DNA of 64,000 bases. It comes from Deinococcus koreensis (GTDB lineage Bacteria; Deinococcota; Deinococci; Deinococcales; Deinococcaceae). The stretch is taken from contig NZ_PPPD01000001.1 of NCBI RefSeq assembly GCF_002901445.1, positions 2,275,001 to 2,339,000 on the forward strand, read 5' to 3'. The position numbers were made by a program, and so were the translations under genes. Shown here in pieces: positions 43,098-53,071 of the stretch; position 1 is the stretch's first letter, and every line of letters starts with the position of its first letter. Under the pieces are notes generated by a model, which saw nothing but the letters and a program-made list of their open reading frames with translations, did not search any database and was not told the DNA's origin.

Positions 43098-43373
43098 ATG
43101 GACATGGCGACCTTCCGGCATCAGGTGGAACTCGCGGACTTTCCGGCGGGGGTGGAGGTCAGCGCGCACCCCGAAGGCCAGGGCTGGCGCCTGCGCGCCC
43201 AGGGGGGGAGTGGCGGCCTGGAACTGCTGCTCACCGACGGCGCGGCCGACATGTACGGCGATGCCCCGGCGGTCAGCGCCGCCCTCTCGCAGCTTCGCCG
43301 GCAGGCGCTGGCCGGACTCCCCGACGCGCACCCCGACGGCACCCTGGAACGGCTGGTGTTCGTGGCGGACTGA
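43098..43373 (+). CDS. hypothetical 91-aa protein
   Basis: Not recognised. A soluble acidic 91-residue protein ([20 protein letters not shown]...) with an alternating pattern that suggests a small alpha/beta fold. The ATG lies six bases after CACAAT, a slightly off-consensus leaderless box, and diverges from rarA. Codon use supports coding. A second ATG at residue 3 is possible. Confidence 0.7.
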   Translation: MDMATFRHQVELADFPAGVEVSAHPEGQGWRLRAQGGSGGLELLLTDGAADMYGDAPAVSAALSQLRRQALAGLPDAHPDGTLERLVFVAD

Positions 43374-43411
43374 GTGGGGCAGGGGGTGTCGGTCTCGGTT
43401 GCGTTGCGGAC

Positions 43412-43512
43412 GACCCCTCAGTCACCTCCGGTGCCAGCTCCCCTCAAGGGGAGCCAAGTTCAACCCCCGGCTCCCCTTGAGGGGAGCTGGCCGCGCAGCG
43501 GACTGAGGGGTC
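43412..43512. repeat. 101-bp nested palindromic repeat element
   Basis: Outer inverted repeat GACCCCTCAGTC (43412-43423) and GACTGAGGGGTC (43501-43512); inner perfect 23-bp arms at 43433-43455 and 43469-43491 around a 13-nt loop. Each inner arm itself contains the palindrome CTCCCCTCAAGGGGAG. This nested design is typical of the small intergenic repeat elements scattered in Deinococcus genomes (MITE- or REP-like) and would fold into a very stable cruciform or RNA hairpin. Confidence 0.85.
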
Positions 43513-43636
43513 ACTCGCAGCCTCACCGCCCAACGCCACGCCCTCAACGGTGTCCCAGAACCGCTCCAGACCCACGTCCCGACCATGAACGAAGCCGCTG
43601 CTCGCCGGCCTGGGCCCGCTCGCCTATCCTGCCCCC

Positions 43637-44857
43637 ATGACTGCGCCGCCTTCCCCCCACGACCCGACTTCCCGAGACCCCGCCGAGGCCTACGTCCGGC
43701 TGGCCCACGCCATCGACGCCCACGAGAGCGGCTACGTGGACGGCTACGGCGGCCCGCCGGAGTGGGCCGACCGGCAGTTGGCCGCACCTGCCGAGGTGCA
43801 CAGCCGCGCCGAGGCGCTGCTGGAGGGCGTGCAGGGGGTGGAATCACCGGAGCGCCGGGCCTTCCTCGACATCCAGGTGCGGGCCATGCTGGTCACGACG
43901 GGTCGGCTGTGCGGCGAGGTGCGGCCCTACCGCGACGAGGTGCGCGGCCTCTTCGACATCGAACCGCGGGGGCTCAGCCAGGACGAGCTGGACGCGGCGC
44001 TGGACGCCGTGGAGTCGCGGGTGCCCGGCCGCGGGCCTCTGCCGGAGCGGCTGGAGGGTCTGCGCTCCCGGGTGGTCGTGTCGCCGGAGCGGATTCTGGA
44101 ACTGGCGCAGCCCATCCTGGCCGAGCTGCGGACGCGCACCCGCGAGCGCTTCGGCCTGCCGGGCGGCGAGGACTTCAGCGTGGCGCTGGTCTCCGACCGG
44201 CCCTGGGGCGGGTACAACTGGCCGCTGGGCGACCTGAAGAGCCGCATCGACCTGAACACGGATCTGCCGGTCACCCTGACCGCCCTGCCGGATCTGCTGG
44301 CCCACGAGGGCTACCCCGGCCACCACACCGAGCACGCCACCAAGGAGGCGCGGCTGGTGCGCGGGCTGGGCTGGCGCGAGCACGGCCTCCAGACCCTCAA
44401 TACGCCCGAATGCGCGGTGTCGGAGGGCATCGCCATGAACGCCCTGCGGGCCGTGATGAGCCCCCAGGAGGAAGAGGCCTGGCTGTGCGGTGAGCTGGCC
44501 GCGCGCGCCGGACTCGACGCCGGGGACGTGCGCGCCTGCCTGGAGGCCGGCCGCGCCCAGGAGAACCTGCGGGCCGTGAACGCCACCGCCGCCCTGAGGC
44601 TGCACGAGGAGGGCCAGCCCGAGGCCGAGGTGCTGGCCTTCTTGCAGCGCTACGGCCTGCTCACGCCGGAGCGGGCGCGGCAGTCGCTGCGCTTCCTGAC
44701 CAGCCCGACCTTCCGGGCCTACATCTTCACGTATTCGGCTGGTCAGGAGCTGGTGCAGGACTTCGTGGACAGCGGCGGTTCCGGCGCCTTCGCGCGGCTG
44801 CTGCGCGAGCCCCTGACGCCCGGCGGGCTGCGGGCACAGGCGCAATCCACCCTTTAA
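43637..44857 (+). CDS. DUF885-like zinc metallopeptidase
   Basis: 406 residues. The motif HEGYPGHH (223-230) followed downstream by SEGIAMNAL is the signature of DUF885-type metal-dependent peptidases (HExxPGHH with a later Glu), although the protein is shorter than typical family members (about 550-600 aa), so the N-terminal part may be reduced. No signal peptide, likely cytosolic. TATCCT (43625-43630) lies six bases before the ATG. Substrate unknown. Confidence 0.82.
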   Translation: MTAPPSPHDPTSRDPAEAYVRLAHAIDAHESGYVDGYGGPPEWADRQLAAPAEVHSRAEALLEGVQGVESPERRAFLDIQVRAMLVTTGRLCGEVRPYRDEVRGLFDIEPRGLSQDELDAALDAVESRVPGRGPLPERLEGLRSRVVVSPERILELAQPILAELRTRTRERFGLPGGEDFSVALVSDRPWGGYNWPLGDLKSRIDLNTDLPVTLTALPDLLAHEGYPGHHTEHATKEARLVRGLGWREHGLQTLNTPECAVSEGIAMNALRAVMSPQEEEAWLCGELAARAGLDAGDVRACLEAGRAQENLRAVNATAALRLHEEGQPEAEVLAFLQRYGLLTPERARQSLRFLTSPTFRAYIFTYSAGQELVQDFVDSGGSGAFARLLREPLTPGGLRAQAQSTL

Positions 44858-44888
44858 GGCCCAGGTGCGGGCGCTAGACTCCAGGGGT

Positions 44889-46859
44889 ATGCCACTGGAC
44901 GTGGGCGAGAGGCTCGCCGGGCGCTATGACCTGCTGGCCCTGCTGGGCGAGGGGGGCAGCGCCCGTGTGTTCCGCGCCCACGACACCGTGGTGGGCCGGG
45001 ACGTGGCGGTCAAGCTGATGCACGGCCACGTTCCCGAATCCGATCAGGCCCGCTTTCTGCGCGAGGTGCGGACCCTGGCCCGCCTGACCCATCCGGGCAT
45101 CGTGCCGGTGCTCGACCTGGGCACCGAGGCGGGCAGCCCGGAGACCGGGGGGGGTCGGCCCTTTTTCACCATGCCCCTGATGACCGGCGGCCTGATCACG
45201 GCGCTGGGGCCGCTGGAAGACGCGCCCCTGCCGCTGGCCCGCTTCCTGACCGCGGCGGCCTTCGCCTCGCGGGCGCTGCACTTCATCCACGCCCAGGGCA
45301 TCACGCACCGCGACCTGACACCGGGCAACGTGCTGCTGGACGACGCCGGCCTGCCGCGCATCATGGATTTCGGGCTGGTGGCGCTGACCGAGCACACCCG
45401 GCACCTCACGCGCAGCGGCGTTACGCTGGGCACGCCCGCCTACATGGCGCCGGAGCAGGCCAAAGGGGTGGGGGTCGGCCCGCGCAGCGACCTGTACGCG
45501 CTGGGGGCGGTGCTCTACCGGGTGGCCTGCGGCATTCCGCCCTTCGTGGGCGACAGCGACCAGAGCGTGATGTTCCAGCACGTCTACGAGCGCGTGCCCG
45601 ACCCCCGCGACCTCAACCCGGCGGTGCCCGACGCCGTGGCGCGCGTGCTGCTGGCCCTGCTCGCCAAGCGCCCCGAGGAGCGGCCGGAAGATGGCGAGGC
45701 GCTGGCGCACCTGTGGGCGCTGGCGCGCCGCGACGTCTGGACGAACCACGCCCGCGGCCAGTACCGGGGCGGGCGCACCCGCACGGGCGAGCACCCGGAC
45801 GGCCCCGCCCGCGTCTCGACCCTGCGCGAGGCCTGGAGCGTGCCCCTGCCCGGTGAGGTCACCTGGCCAGCGGCGGTGGTCGGCGAGGGCGATCTGGTGG
45901 CGGTGGGCACGCGCGGCGGGCAGCTCGTGCTGACCCATTCCTCGGGGCGGCCCTTCGCCACCTTCGCGGCCAAGGACGAGGTCACGGCGCCCGCCACCTT
46001 CCACGGCGGCCACATCCTGTTCGGCGCCTGGGACGGCACCCTGCGGCGGGTGGAGCTGCATTCCGGCGCGGAACTGTGGCGCCATCAGGCGCGCGCCGAG
46101 CTGACCGGCGCCCCGACCCTCTGGCAGGGCCGCGTGCTGGCCAGCAGCCGCGACGGCCACCTGCACGCCCTGGACGCCATGACCGGCGAACTGGCCTGGG
46201 CCTACCGCGCCGGCGGGCCGGTGGCGGCCAGTCCGCTGATCTGGGCCGGCGCCGCCCTGCTCTTCGACGAGAGCGGCTGGCTGCACGCCCTCGATGCCCA
46301 CACCGGCCACCCCCTGTGGCGGGTGGAGGTCGGCACCGTCCACGCCACCCCGGCCCTGCTGCCCACCGGCAGCGGCGAGGCCACGCTGGTGGTCGCCACC
46401 TGGGAGGGCGAGGTTCATGCCCTGGCGCTGGGCGTGGAGCGCGGCCGGGCGGTGCTGCGCGGGCCTGAACCGACCCTCTGGACCTACGACCTGGAGGACG
46501 AGGTCTGGGCGTCCCCGGCCCTCACGCGCAGCGACAGCACCCAGGGCCTGGCGATCCTGGCGGGCTGGGGCGGCACCGTGCGGGCCCTGCGCCTGTCGGA
46601 CGGCGAGGACGTCTGGTCGCACGCCCTGGAGGGCCGCGTGACGGCCAGCCCGGTGATCAGCGCCGGGCTGGTGTTCCTGGTCTCCGAGTCGGGCGAACTC
46701 GCGGCGCTGGATGTCCGCACGGGTGCGCCCCGCTGGCGGCACCGCGAGCGCACCGGCGTCCAGGCCACGCCGCTGGCCGCCGACGGCACGCTGTACGTGG
46801 CCTTCATGAACGGCACCCTGCGCGCCTACCGCTGCCCGGTGCTGGAGCCGGGGGCCTGA
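44889..46859 (+). CDS. Ser/Thr protein kinase with C-terminal PQQ-type beta-propeller
   Basis: 656 residues. Complete Hanks-type kinase: Gly loop [10 protein letters not shown], Lys42, HRD at 140-142 ([11 protein letters not shown]), DFG at 160-162, APE at 187-189. After about residue 300 come seven or so PQQ/WD-like propeller blades ([56 protein letters not shown]). No transmembrane segment, so a cytosolic kinase whose propeller probably senses a ligand or binds partners; Deinococcus is known for PQQ-linked quinoprotein kinases acting in the damage response (e.g. DR2518), and this looks like one. TAGACT (44875-44880) precedes the ATG by eight bases; the frame's earlier ATG at 44865 lies before this box. 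Confidence 0.92.
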   Translation: MPLDVGERLAGRYDLLALLGEGGSARVFRAHDTVVGRDVAVKLMHGHVPESDQARFLREVRTLARLTHPGIVPVLDLGTEAGSPETGGGRPFFTMPLMTGGLITALGPLEDAPLPLARFLTAAAFASRALHFIHAQGITHRDLTPGNVLLDDAGLPRIMDFGLVALTEHTRHLTRSGVTLGTPAYMAPEQAKGVGVGPRSDLYALGAVLYRVACGIPPFVGDSDQSVMFQHVYERVPDPRDLNPAVPDAVARVLLALLAKRPEERPEDGEALAHLWALARRDVWTNHARGQYRGGRTRTGEHPDGPARVSTLREAWSVPLPGEVTWPAAVVGEGDLVAVGTRGGQLVLTHSSGRPFATFAAKDEVTAPATFHGGHILFGAWDGTLRRVELHSGAELWRHQARAELTGAPTLWQGRVLASSRDGHLHALDAMTGELAWAYRAGGPVAASPLIWAGAALLFDESGWLHALDAHTGHPLWRVEVGTVHATPALLPTGSGEATLVVATWEGEVHALALGVERGRAVLRGPEPTLWTYDLEDEVWASPALTRSDSTQGLAILAGWGGTVRALRLSDGEDVWSHALEGRVTASPVISAGLVFLVSESGELAALDVRTGAPRWRHRERTGVQATPLAADGTLYVAFMNGTLRAYRCPVLEPGA

Positions 46860-47029
46860 TAGGGCTCCGGCCGCTCCGGAGGACGTCCCCGGTGCGCCGG
46901 CCACGGGCGGTTCCCTGGGCAGGTGCATCCTCCTTTCAACTTCCGCTTACCCCTGGGGCCTAGACTCTGGAGAGTTGCTGTGTGTCCCGCCTGCCGGCCC
47001 GTCCGGCGCCGCCCCCCAAGGAGTCCACC

Positions 47030-47425
47030 ATGCCCAACCTCGGCCCCGCTGAACTGATCGTCATCCTGATAGTCGCCCTGGTCGTGTTCGGCCCGCGCAA
47101 GCTGCCCGAGCTGGGCAAGAGCCTGGGCGCCGGTCTGCGCGAATTCCGCAAGAGTACCCAGGGCCTGCGCGAGGAGCTGGAGGGCAGCATGAAGGCGGCC
47201 CCCACGCCGCCCGCGCCCGCCCCGGTGCAGACCATCTCGGCCCAGAGTGTCGCAGCACAGAGTGTTTCAGCACAGGGCGTTGCAGCACAGACCATCCACC
47301 CCGCTGCCGCCCCCGACGCTCCGCAGCCGGTGGCCCCGGTGCCCTCCCAGAGCCTGATTCCGCAGGCCGCCGCGCCCCAGCCCGCGCCGCCCCGGAAAGA
47401 CGAGGCCGATCCTGGCGCCGGCTGA
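47030..47425 (+). CDS. tatA: TatA twin-arginine translocase subunit
   Basis: 131 residues: a short N-terminal transmembrane helix (GPAELIVILIVALVVFGPRKLPELG), the conserved FGP hinge, an amphipathic helix (LGAGLREFRKSTQGLREEL) and an unusually long Ala/Gln/Pro-rich tail containing tandem AQSVA-type repeats (about 75-95). TatA multimers form the pore for folded-protein export. AAGGAG ribosome binding site before the ATG at 47030; a TAGACT -10 box at 46961-46966 gives a leader of about 60 nt. No tatC follows. Confidence 0.94.
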   Translation: MPNLGPAELIVILIVALVVFGPRKLPELGKSLGAGLREFRKSTQGLREELEGSMKAAPTPPAPAPVQTISAQSVAAQSVSAQGVAAQTIHPAAAPDAPQPVAPVPSQSLIPQAAAPQPAPPRKDEADPGAG

Positions 47426-47580
47426 ACCCGGAACCCCGGAGCCGCTGCGGCGTGGATCAGCGTGGTCTATGTGGGGAGCGTCCGCCGTTCGGGTGCCTCC
47501 GGTTTGACCGGGAGACCCATCACGCCCCCAGGGGTCTCGCGCGAACCGCGCTGGCCGCTGGTGGGAAGAAACAGGAAAAA

Positions 47581-47601
47581 CCCCCGCTGGGCGGGGGTTT
47601 T
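47581..47601. terminator. bidirectional terminator between tatA and the tRNA genes
   Basis: CCCCCGC (47581-47587) with GCGGGGG (47591-47597), 3-nt loop, flanked by AAAAA on the left and TTTT on the right, so it ends both tatA and the minus-strand tRNA transcript. Confidence 0.9.
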
Positions 47602-47604
47602 GCT

Positions 47605-47679
47605 TGGTAGACTCGAGGAGATTTGAACTCCTGACCCCTACAGTGTCAATGTAGTGCTCTACCCCTGAGCTACGAGTCT
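47605..47679 (-). tRNA. tRNA-Val (anticodon GAC)
   Basis: Minus strand. Acceptor AGACTCG pairs with CGAGTCT, discriminator A, encoded CCA. D-stem GCTC/GAGC, anticodon stem CTACA/TGTAG with loop TTGACAC (anticodon GAC), T-stem AGGAG/CTCCT with loop TTCAAAT. 75 nt including CCA. Confidence 0.96.
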
Positions 47680-47730
47680 ATGGGTGCCGGGCGGGGCGGG
47701 GGCGGTTGCCTGGAACTGTTGCATGGAGCT

Positions 47731-47808
<78 letters not shown>

Positions 47809-47873
47809 GTCATCCGGCTTGTGCTGTCCCTTGCGGGCGGGGCCTGATGGGCCTTTCCTCTCCAGCGCGTGGC

Positions 47874-47902
47874 ATGTTAGCACGGCCCTGGTGGGCTGTA
47901 AA
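47874..47902 (-). promoter_or_regulatory. tRNA operon promoter
   Basis: Minus strand TTTACA (47897-47902), 17-bp spacer, TAACAT (47874-47879), about 62 nt of leader before tRNA-Cys. The remainder of 47806-48128 holds the upstream region of the NPCBM lipoprotein gene and no other feature I can support. Confidence 0.75.
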
Positions 47903-48128
47903 CGGGGGGTCGCCGCCAGCCCAGGATCACGGTGGGGGCCGGGCACAGGGGGAGGGCCACCCCCGTCAGGCCGGTTCTAAGGAAACGTTCATGTAACGCT
48001 CCGCCGGGCACCCTGTCAGCGTCAGGAAGAACGCCGGGCCAGCCCTGCTCCAGCCCTCCCCACAGGGTCGGCCGCCCGGAAGGATCAGCCACCCCGCACA
48101 CCCGCCCCCACTCACCTCAGGGAGCACG

Positions 48129-49439
48129 ATGATGACCCCACGCCGTTTCCACCCCCTCTGGCTCATCGGCGCCGCCGCCCTCCTGAACGCCTGTGGCGGC
48201 GCCGGGGTGCCGCAGGCGGAGGGCGATCCCTACGCCGGGGCTGATCACCCCTGGACATACAGCGCGCCCGCCGGTCAGCTCGGCGCCCAGAGCCTGACGC
48301 CCGGTGACAACAGCCTGAGCTACGAGCGGGTGCTGGACGCCAGCAACGGCTGGGGGCCGGTCGAGGTGAACCGCTCCAACGGCGAGATGGGCGCCTCGGA
48401 CGGCCGGACGCTGACCCTGAACGGGCAGACCTCCGCGCGCGGCTTCGGCGTTCATGCCGGCAGCTCAATGCGCTTTGGCCTGCAGGGCAGCGGCGCCACC
48501 TGCAGCCGCTTCCGGGTCGGCGTGGGCATCGACGACGAGGTGGGCAGCCGGGGCAGCGTGGTCTTCCAGGTGTATCTGGACGGCGTGAAGGCCTTCGACA
48601 GTGGCCTGATGACCGGCGCCAGCGCCACGAAGTGGGCCGATCTGGACATCCGGGGCAGGCAGGCGCTCAAGCTGGTCGTGACCGACGGCGGGGACGGCAA
48701 GGCGTACGACCACGCCGACTGGGTGCAGCCGACCGTCCGCTGCGCGGCCGTGACCCCCCGGCCCACCCTGACGCTGGGCCAGGATCGCCTGGAGATCTTC
48801 CACAAGCACAGCGCCGCCCTGAGCGCCACCTTCGCGGATCTCAGCGGCCCGGTCGGCCTGCGCCTGGAGGTCGCGCCCGGCTTTTCCAGCGGCCTGCAGC
48901 TCCGCACCACCAGCCTGACCCTCCCCGCCGCTGCAGGCCCCCAGCGCGTGGTCATCGACGCGCCCGGTCTGCCGGACTTCTACACCGAGACCCAGAGCCT
49001 GAGCGCGCCCTACACGCTGGTGGTGAGCCAGGGCGGCCGGGACGTCGCCCGCGCGCCGCTCACCATCCAGCAGAAGCTGCTGGGCGTGCAGGCCAGCGCG
49101 GCCCCGGCCCTGCTCCCGGCCCGGCCGGGCTCGGCGGTCACCTTCACCGTCACGGTCAGGCTCACCCCGGGGCTGGAGACCTCGCTGGAGATCGGCAACT
49201 CCGGCTGCCCGGTGCAGGGCTGCGAGTACGCGGCCACCCCGGTCTCCGAGACCACCAGCGTCCTCTCCGGGGGCGCGAGCGTGCTGCAGCGCGAGTTCCG
49301 GGTCGTCCTGCCCGCAGGGATCTCCCCGACGCAGAACCTCACCCTGGACTACTACGTCGTGGTCGGCGACTTCGCCGGCTACCGCAAGCCCTGGTACGGC
49401 AACACCCAGGTCGCCGTCGTCTGGCAGCCGCTGAAGTAG
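48129..49439 (+). CDS. lipoprotein with NPCBM carbohydrate-binding module
   Basis: 436 residues: signal peptide with lipobox LLNAC (Cys22), an NPCBM module at about 62-205 ([58 protein letters not shown]), then beta-rich Ig-like sequence to the end. NPCBM domains bind sugars, usually as parts of surface glycosidases; here no catalytic domain is visible. RBS GGGAG; ATG at 48129 or 48132. Exported and lipid-anchored. Confidence 0.88.
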   Translation: MMTPRRFHPLWLIGAAALLNACGGAGVPQAEGDPYAGADHPWTYSAPAGQLGAQSLTPGDNSLSYERVLDASNGWGPVEVNRSNGEMGASDGRTLTLNGQTSARGFGVHAGSSMRFGLQGSGATCSRFRVGVGIDDEVGSRGSVVFQVYLDGVKAFDSGLMTGASATKWADLDIRGRQALKLVVTDGGDGKAYDHADWVQPTVRCAAVTPRPTLTLGQDRLEIFHKHSAALSATFADLSGPVGLRLEVAPGFSSGLQLRTTSLTLPAAAGPQRVVIDAPGLPDFYTETQSLSAPYTLVVSQGGRDVARAPLTIQQKLLGVQASAAPALLPARPGSAVTFTVTVRLTPGLETSLEIGNSGCPVQGCEYAATPVSETTSVLSGGASVLQREFRVVLPAGISPTQNLTLDYYVVVGDFAGYRKPWYGNTQVAVVWQPLK

Positions 49440-49538
49440 CATTCCCGGACTTGACTCCCAGATCGACCTTCCGGAACCTCGCGAGAGCCACAGGAGCGGC
49501 GCCTCGGGGGACAGGCTCGCCCCTGCTAAGCTGCCCGC

Positions 49539-49571
49539 GTGATCCCTCCTTCTCCGGCCGGTACCGGCTGA
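49539..49571 (+). CDS. 10-codon leaderless leader ORF before comM
   Basis: GTG at 49539 lies six bases after TAAGCT (49527-49532), the standard leaderless signature, but its frame ([10 protein letters not shown]) stops after ten codons at TGA 49569-49571. That stop shares its last base with the ATG of comM (TGATG). comM itself has no ribosome binding site, so its translation most likely depends on reinitiation after this leader. Confidence 0.55.
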   Translation: MIPPSPAGTG

Positions 49572-51070
49572 TGCTGGCCCGCGCGCGCAGCGTGGCCCTG
49601 ATCGGCGTGGACGCCGTGCCGGTGGATGTAGAGGTCGACGTCTCGCCGGGGCTGCCCGCCTTCACGGTGGTGGGGCTGCCCGATCAGGCGGTGAGCGAGG
49701 CGCGCGAGCGGGTGCGGGCGGCGGTGCGCAACGCCGGCCTGCCCTTCCCGGCGGCCCGCATCACGGTCAATCTGGCGCCGGCCGACCTCCGCAAGGAGGG
49801 GCCGCTGTACGACCTGCCCATCGCGCTGGGGGTGCTGGCGGCGCAGGGCCTGCTGCCCGCCGGGGCGCTGGCCGGCATCCTGGCGGCGGGGGAACTCGCG
49901 CTGGACGGCAGCCTGAGACCGATCGCCGGGGCCGTGAACCTGGCGCTGCTGGCCTCGCAGCTTGAACTGCCCGCCCTGCTGCCCGACGGCAACGCCCAGG
50001 AAGCCGCCCTGATCGAGGGCCTGACGGTGTATGGCGCACGCAGCCTGCTGGACGCCGCGCAGCATCTCAGCGGCCGCACCCCTCTGCCCCCCACGGCGCC
50101 GCCGGTGGTCGGCGAGCCCGACGCGTCGTTCCTCGATCTGGCGGATCTCAAGGGCCAGAGTGCGGCCCGGCGGGCGCTGGAGATCGCCGTGGCGGGCGGG
50201 CACAACCTGCTGCTGGTGGGCTCGCCGGGCAGCGGCAAGACCATGCTGGCCCGCCGCGCCCCGGGCCTGTTGCCGCCCCTGGCCCGCGCCGAGGCCCTGG
50301 AGGTCACGCGCATCCATTCGGCCGCCGGGCTGCTGACCGCGCGGGGCGGCCTGAACCTCGCCCCGCCGTACCGGGCGCCCCACCACACCGTCTCCGACGC
50401 GGGCCTGATCGGTGGGGGCGGCGTGCCCCGGCCGGGTGAGGTCAGCCTGGCCCACCGGGGAGTGCTGTTTCTCGACGAGTTCCCGGAATTCAGCCGCAAG
50501 GCGCTCGAAACCCTGCGCCAGCCCCTGGAGGACGGCACCGTCACCATCAGCCGGGCGCGGGCCACCGTGCAGTACCCGGCCCGCTTCCAGCTCATCGCGG
50601 CCATGAATCCGTGTCCCTGCGGCCACCACGGCGATCCGGAGAAGGCCTGCAGCTGTTCCGTGGCCGAGCGGCTGCGCTACGCCTCGCGCATCAGCGGGCC
50701 GCTGCTCGACCGGATCGACCTGGTGGTGAAGGTGCCCCGCCTGAGCGTGGAGGAGCTGAGCCGCGCCCCCGAACCCGAAGCGTCGGCGGCGGTGCGTGAG
50801 CGCGTGCGGCGGGCGAGGGAGCGGATGCTGGAGCGTCAGGGCGGACGCAACACCGATCTGGCCGGTCAGGCGCTGCGCCGGCACGCGCCCCTCTCAGCCG
50901 GCCCGGAAGCCTTCCTCCACGCGGCAGCCCGGCAGCTGAACCTGACCGGCCGGGGCTACGACCGGGTCTTACGGGTCGCGCGCACCTCGGCCGATCTCTC
51001 CGGCAGCGAGGACATCCGGGAAGTCCACCTCGCCGAAGCGGTGGGTTACCGGCCCCGCGACCTGCACTGA
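49571..51070 (+). CDS. comM: ComM / Mg-chelatase-like AAA+ helicase
   Basis: 499-residue hexameric AAA+ ATPase: N-terminal LonC-like domain ([35 protein letters not shown]), Walker A GSPGSGKT (217-224), Walker B LFLDEF (299-304), the MNPCPC motif (345-350) and the C-terminal Mg-chelatase-like domain. ComM drives branch migration during natural transformation; it complements comEA/comEC elsewhere in this window. The start at 49571 matches the family N-terminus; the open frame before it has no good start codon. Confidence 0.93.
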   Translation: MLARARSVALIGVDAVPVDVEVDVSPGLPAFTVVGLPDQAVSEARERVRAAVRNAGLPFPAARITVNLAPADLRKEGPLYDLPIALGVLAAQGLLPAGALAGILAAGELALDGSLRPIAGAVNLALLASQLELPALLPDGNAQEAALIEGLTVYGARSLLDAAQHLSGRTPLPPTAPPVVGEPDASFLDLADLKGQSAARRALEIAVAGGHNLLLVGSPGSGKTMLARRAPGLLPPLARAEALEVTRIHSAAGLLTARGGLNLAPPYRAPHHTVSDAGLIGGGGVPRPGEVSLAHRGVLFLDEFPEFSRKALETLRQPLEDGTVTISRARATVQYPARFQLIAAMNPCPCGHHGDPEKACSCSVAERLRYASRISGPLLDRIDLVVKVPRLSVEELSRAPEPEASAAVRERVRRARERMLERQGGRNTDLAGQALRRHAPLSAGPEAFLHAAARQLNLTGRGYDRVLRVARTSADLSGSEDIREVHLAEAVGYRPRDLH

Positions 51071-51126
51071 CTGTCCCCGCAGGGCGTCACGTCGGCCGAC
51101 TTGTTATAGATCTAGTAGGGCCAGGA

Positions 51127-51390
51127 TTATTCGCTGCTGTCGCGGTTCTCACGGGTGGTGCCGTCGTCGGCGCGGCCGCCCCCATCTGTCAGTGCGTCGG
51201 GGTTGACGAGGGCCGGAATGCCGGAGGTGTTGCTGTTCACCACGGCGGGCACCACCAGGGTCGTGTCCTCGGCGTGGCGCACGGCCTCACCCTCGACCGG
51301 CGAATTGGTCACGTTGCCGGTCTCCTGCTCGATCTCCTCGACGCTCCTGCCCAGAGGCTCACTGCCGTAGCGATTCGAATTGTCGGTCAT
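51127..51390 (-). CDS. hypothetical disordered 87-aa protein
   Basis: Hydrophilic, Asn/Thr/Asp/Glu-rich 87-residue protein (MTDNSNRYGSEPLGRSVEEI...), no domain recognised and probably disordered. Start at 51390: a CAGACT box six bases upstream fits the leaderless pattern, and the longer frame to 51459 is Pro/Gly/Arg-rich noise. Converges with comM. Deinococcus has many such small hydrophilic proteins, some desiccation-related, but nothing here proves that role. Confidence 0.65.
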   Translation of the reverse strand: MTDNSNRYGSEPLGRSVEEIEQETGNVTNSPVEGEAVRHAEDTTLVVPAVVNSNTSGIPALVNPDALTDGGGRADDGTTRENRDSSE

Positions 51391-51583
51391 GGCCGCAGTC
51401 TGGCCCGGCCCCCCGCGAACCGGGTGAGGGAGGCCTACAGGCGCCTTCACGGGCCGCAACCGCGGGTGCAGGACGCGGGGCGGCGTCCCTCATGGCGAGT
51501 GGGTATGCTGGGCACAGCACGGCCACAGGGAAGACCACGTGGAAGAACCTCACAGGCGATCAGCGGGGGATCAAGGGAGTGAC

Positions 51584-53071
51584 ATGACGGAGCGAAGTGC
51601 AAGCGAGCGGGCGCTCGGGGTTCTGAAGACGATTGGCATGGACGAGGCGCCCATCACGACCCTGGAGCGCGAGGACGCCCTGTTCGTCCTGACCGGCCAG
51701 ACCCTGGTCTATCAGGACGGCGGTGGCACCCGGCGGGTCACCCTGCGTGACCTGACCCGCATCCACAGCGACGAGCAGGGGATGCTGCGCGTCGAGACGC
51801 CCGCCGGCACCGCCCTGACCGCGAGCCTGCTGGGCTTCGACGTGCCCGGCGTGCAGGCCTTCTTCGCCCAGGTGCGCGACACCACGGCGCGGGCCAAGGA
51901 ACTGCCCGTCTCGCCGCTGCCCACCCCCGGCGCCCTGAAGACCTTCGGATCGGCCGCCCCGCGCCCCCCGGCGGTGGCTGAGGGCGGGGCCGGGAGCCTG
52001 CCCGGGACTGACAGCCCCCCGGAACGCCCGGCGCCCAGCTCACCGGAGCCCACCACCACACCGGAGCCCAGTCGGGAGCGCCCGGACAGCGCTGCCCAGG
52101 CGCCGGGCGGCGTGCAGGCCCAGGCTCCCCGGCCCGCTGGCCTTCCCGCCGACGCCCCCCCCGCCAGACCGCCGGCCACCCAGTCCGCCGAGACGAAGCC
52201 GGCCCAGACCCAGCCCGCCCAGACCCAAGCCGCCGGGATCCAGCCCGCCGAGATCCCACCGCCCAGGCCGCAGCCACAGGCCAGTGGGCCTGCGGGCGCC
52301 GCTCCCTCCACCGCAGATTCAGGCGCCAGGGCGGGCGCGGACACAGGGTCAGCGAGCGCCGCACCGGTCGCCCCCGCTCCCTCTGCCGGGCCTGCAGCTG
52401 CGCCCACCAGTGCGCCCACCACGGCGGCGGCCACACCACCGGCTTCGCCCCCGCCGCGGCCGCGACCGGCGCCTGCTGCCCCCGCCACCTCCACGACGGC
52501 GCTGCGGCCCACCGCCTCGCCGGAGACATCGGCCGCGCGCCCGGTGGTGATCTCCTCGTCGGCCTTCACGCCCACGTCGGCGCGGGCGGGGGCCACGCCG
52601 CCCACCCAGGCTGGCAGCGGGGCGGCACCCAGCGCTCAGCCCACCAGTTCTGGGCCCACCAGCCCAGCTCCGGTCAGCCCAGCGTCGGCCAGTTCAGTTC
52701 CGGCCAGTCCGACGCCGGTCACCACTCGAACGTCCACTCCGGCGTCGCCGGTGCCCGCGCCGACCGCCGAGGCCCAGCCGGGCGGCCTGGACGTCTCCAG
52801 ACTCGACGGCCTGCACCGCACGCTGGCCCGTCAGGCCGATCTGGTCGATGGTCTGGTTGGCCGGCTGCGCTTCCTGGGCGGCGTGCTGTTCGTGGCGGCC
52901 CTGCTGCTGGCCCTGGTGCAGTACCTGGCCGGGGGCCGGCTGGACGCCCTCTGGACGCTGCTCTCGGGTGGAGTCGGCACGATCGCGCTGCTGGCGCTGG
53001 CGGAACTCGCGCGGCTGCTGGCCCTGCTGGGCCGCTCGGTGGCCCTGGGCAGGGCCCCAGATGCCAGGTGA
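51584..53071 (+). CDS. PAT-rich disordered protein with C-terminal membrane helices
   Basis: 495 residues: a small N-terminal beta domain (about 1-115, [39 protein letters not shown]-like), a 290-residue linker almost entirely of Pro, Ala, Thr and Ser with short repeats ([14 protein letters not shown]), and two C-terminal hydrophobic helices (about 430-480). RBS GGGAG before ATG 51584. The last 11 bp overlap lysK. Looks like a cytosolic binding domain tethered to the membrane by a long flexible linker. No known family. Confidence 0.78.
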   Translation: MTERSASERALGVLKTIGMDEAPITTLEREDALFVLTGQTLVYQDGGGTRRVTLRDLTRIHSDEQGMLRVETPAGTALTASLLGFDVPGVQAFFAQVRDTTARAKELPVSPLPTPGALKTFGSAAPRPPAVAEGGAGSLPGTDSPPERPAPSSPEPTTTPEPSRERPDSAAQAPGGVQAQAPRPAGLPADAPPARPPATQSAETKPAQTQPAQTQAAGIQPAEIPPPRPQPQASGPAGAAPSTADSGARAGADTGSASAAPVAPAPSAGPAAAPTSAPTTAAATPPASPPPRPRPAPAAPATSTTALRPTASPETSAARPVVISSSAFTPTSARAGATPPTQAGSGAAPSAQPTSSGPTSPAPVSPASASSVPASPTPVTTRTSTPASPVPAPTAEAQPGGLDVSRLDGLHRTLARQADLVDGLVGRLRFLGGVLFVAALLLALVQYLAGGRLDALWTLLSGGVGTIALLALAELARLLALLGRSVALGRAPDAR

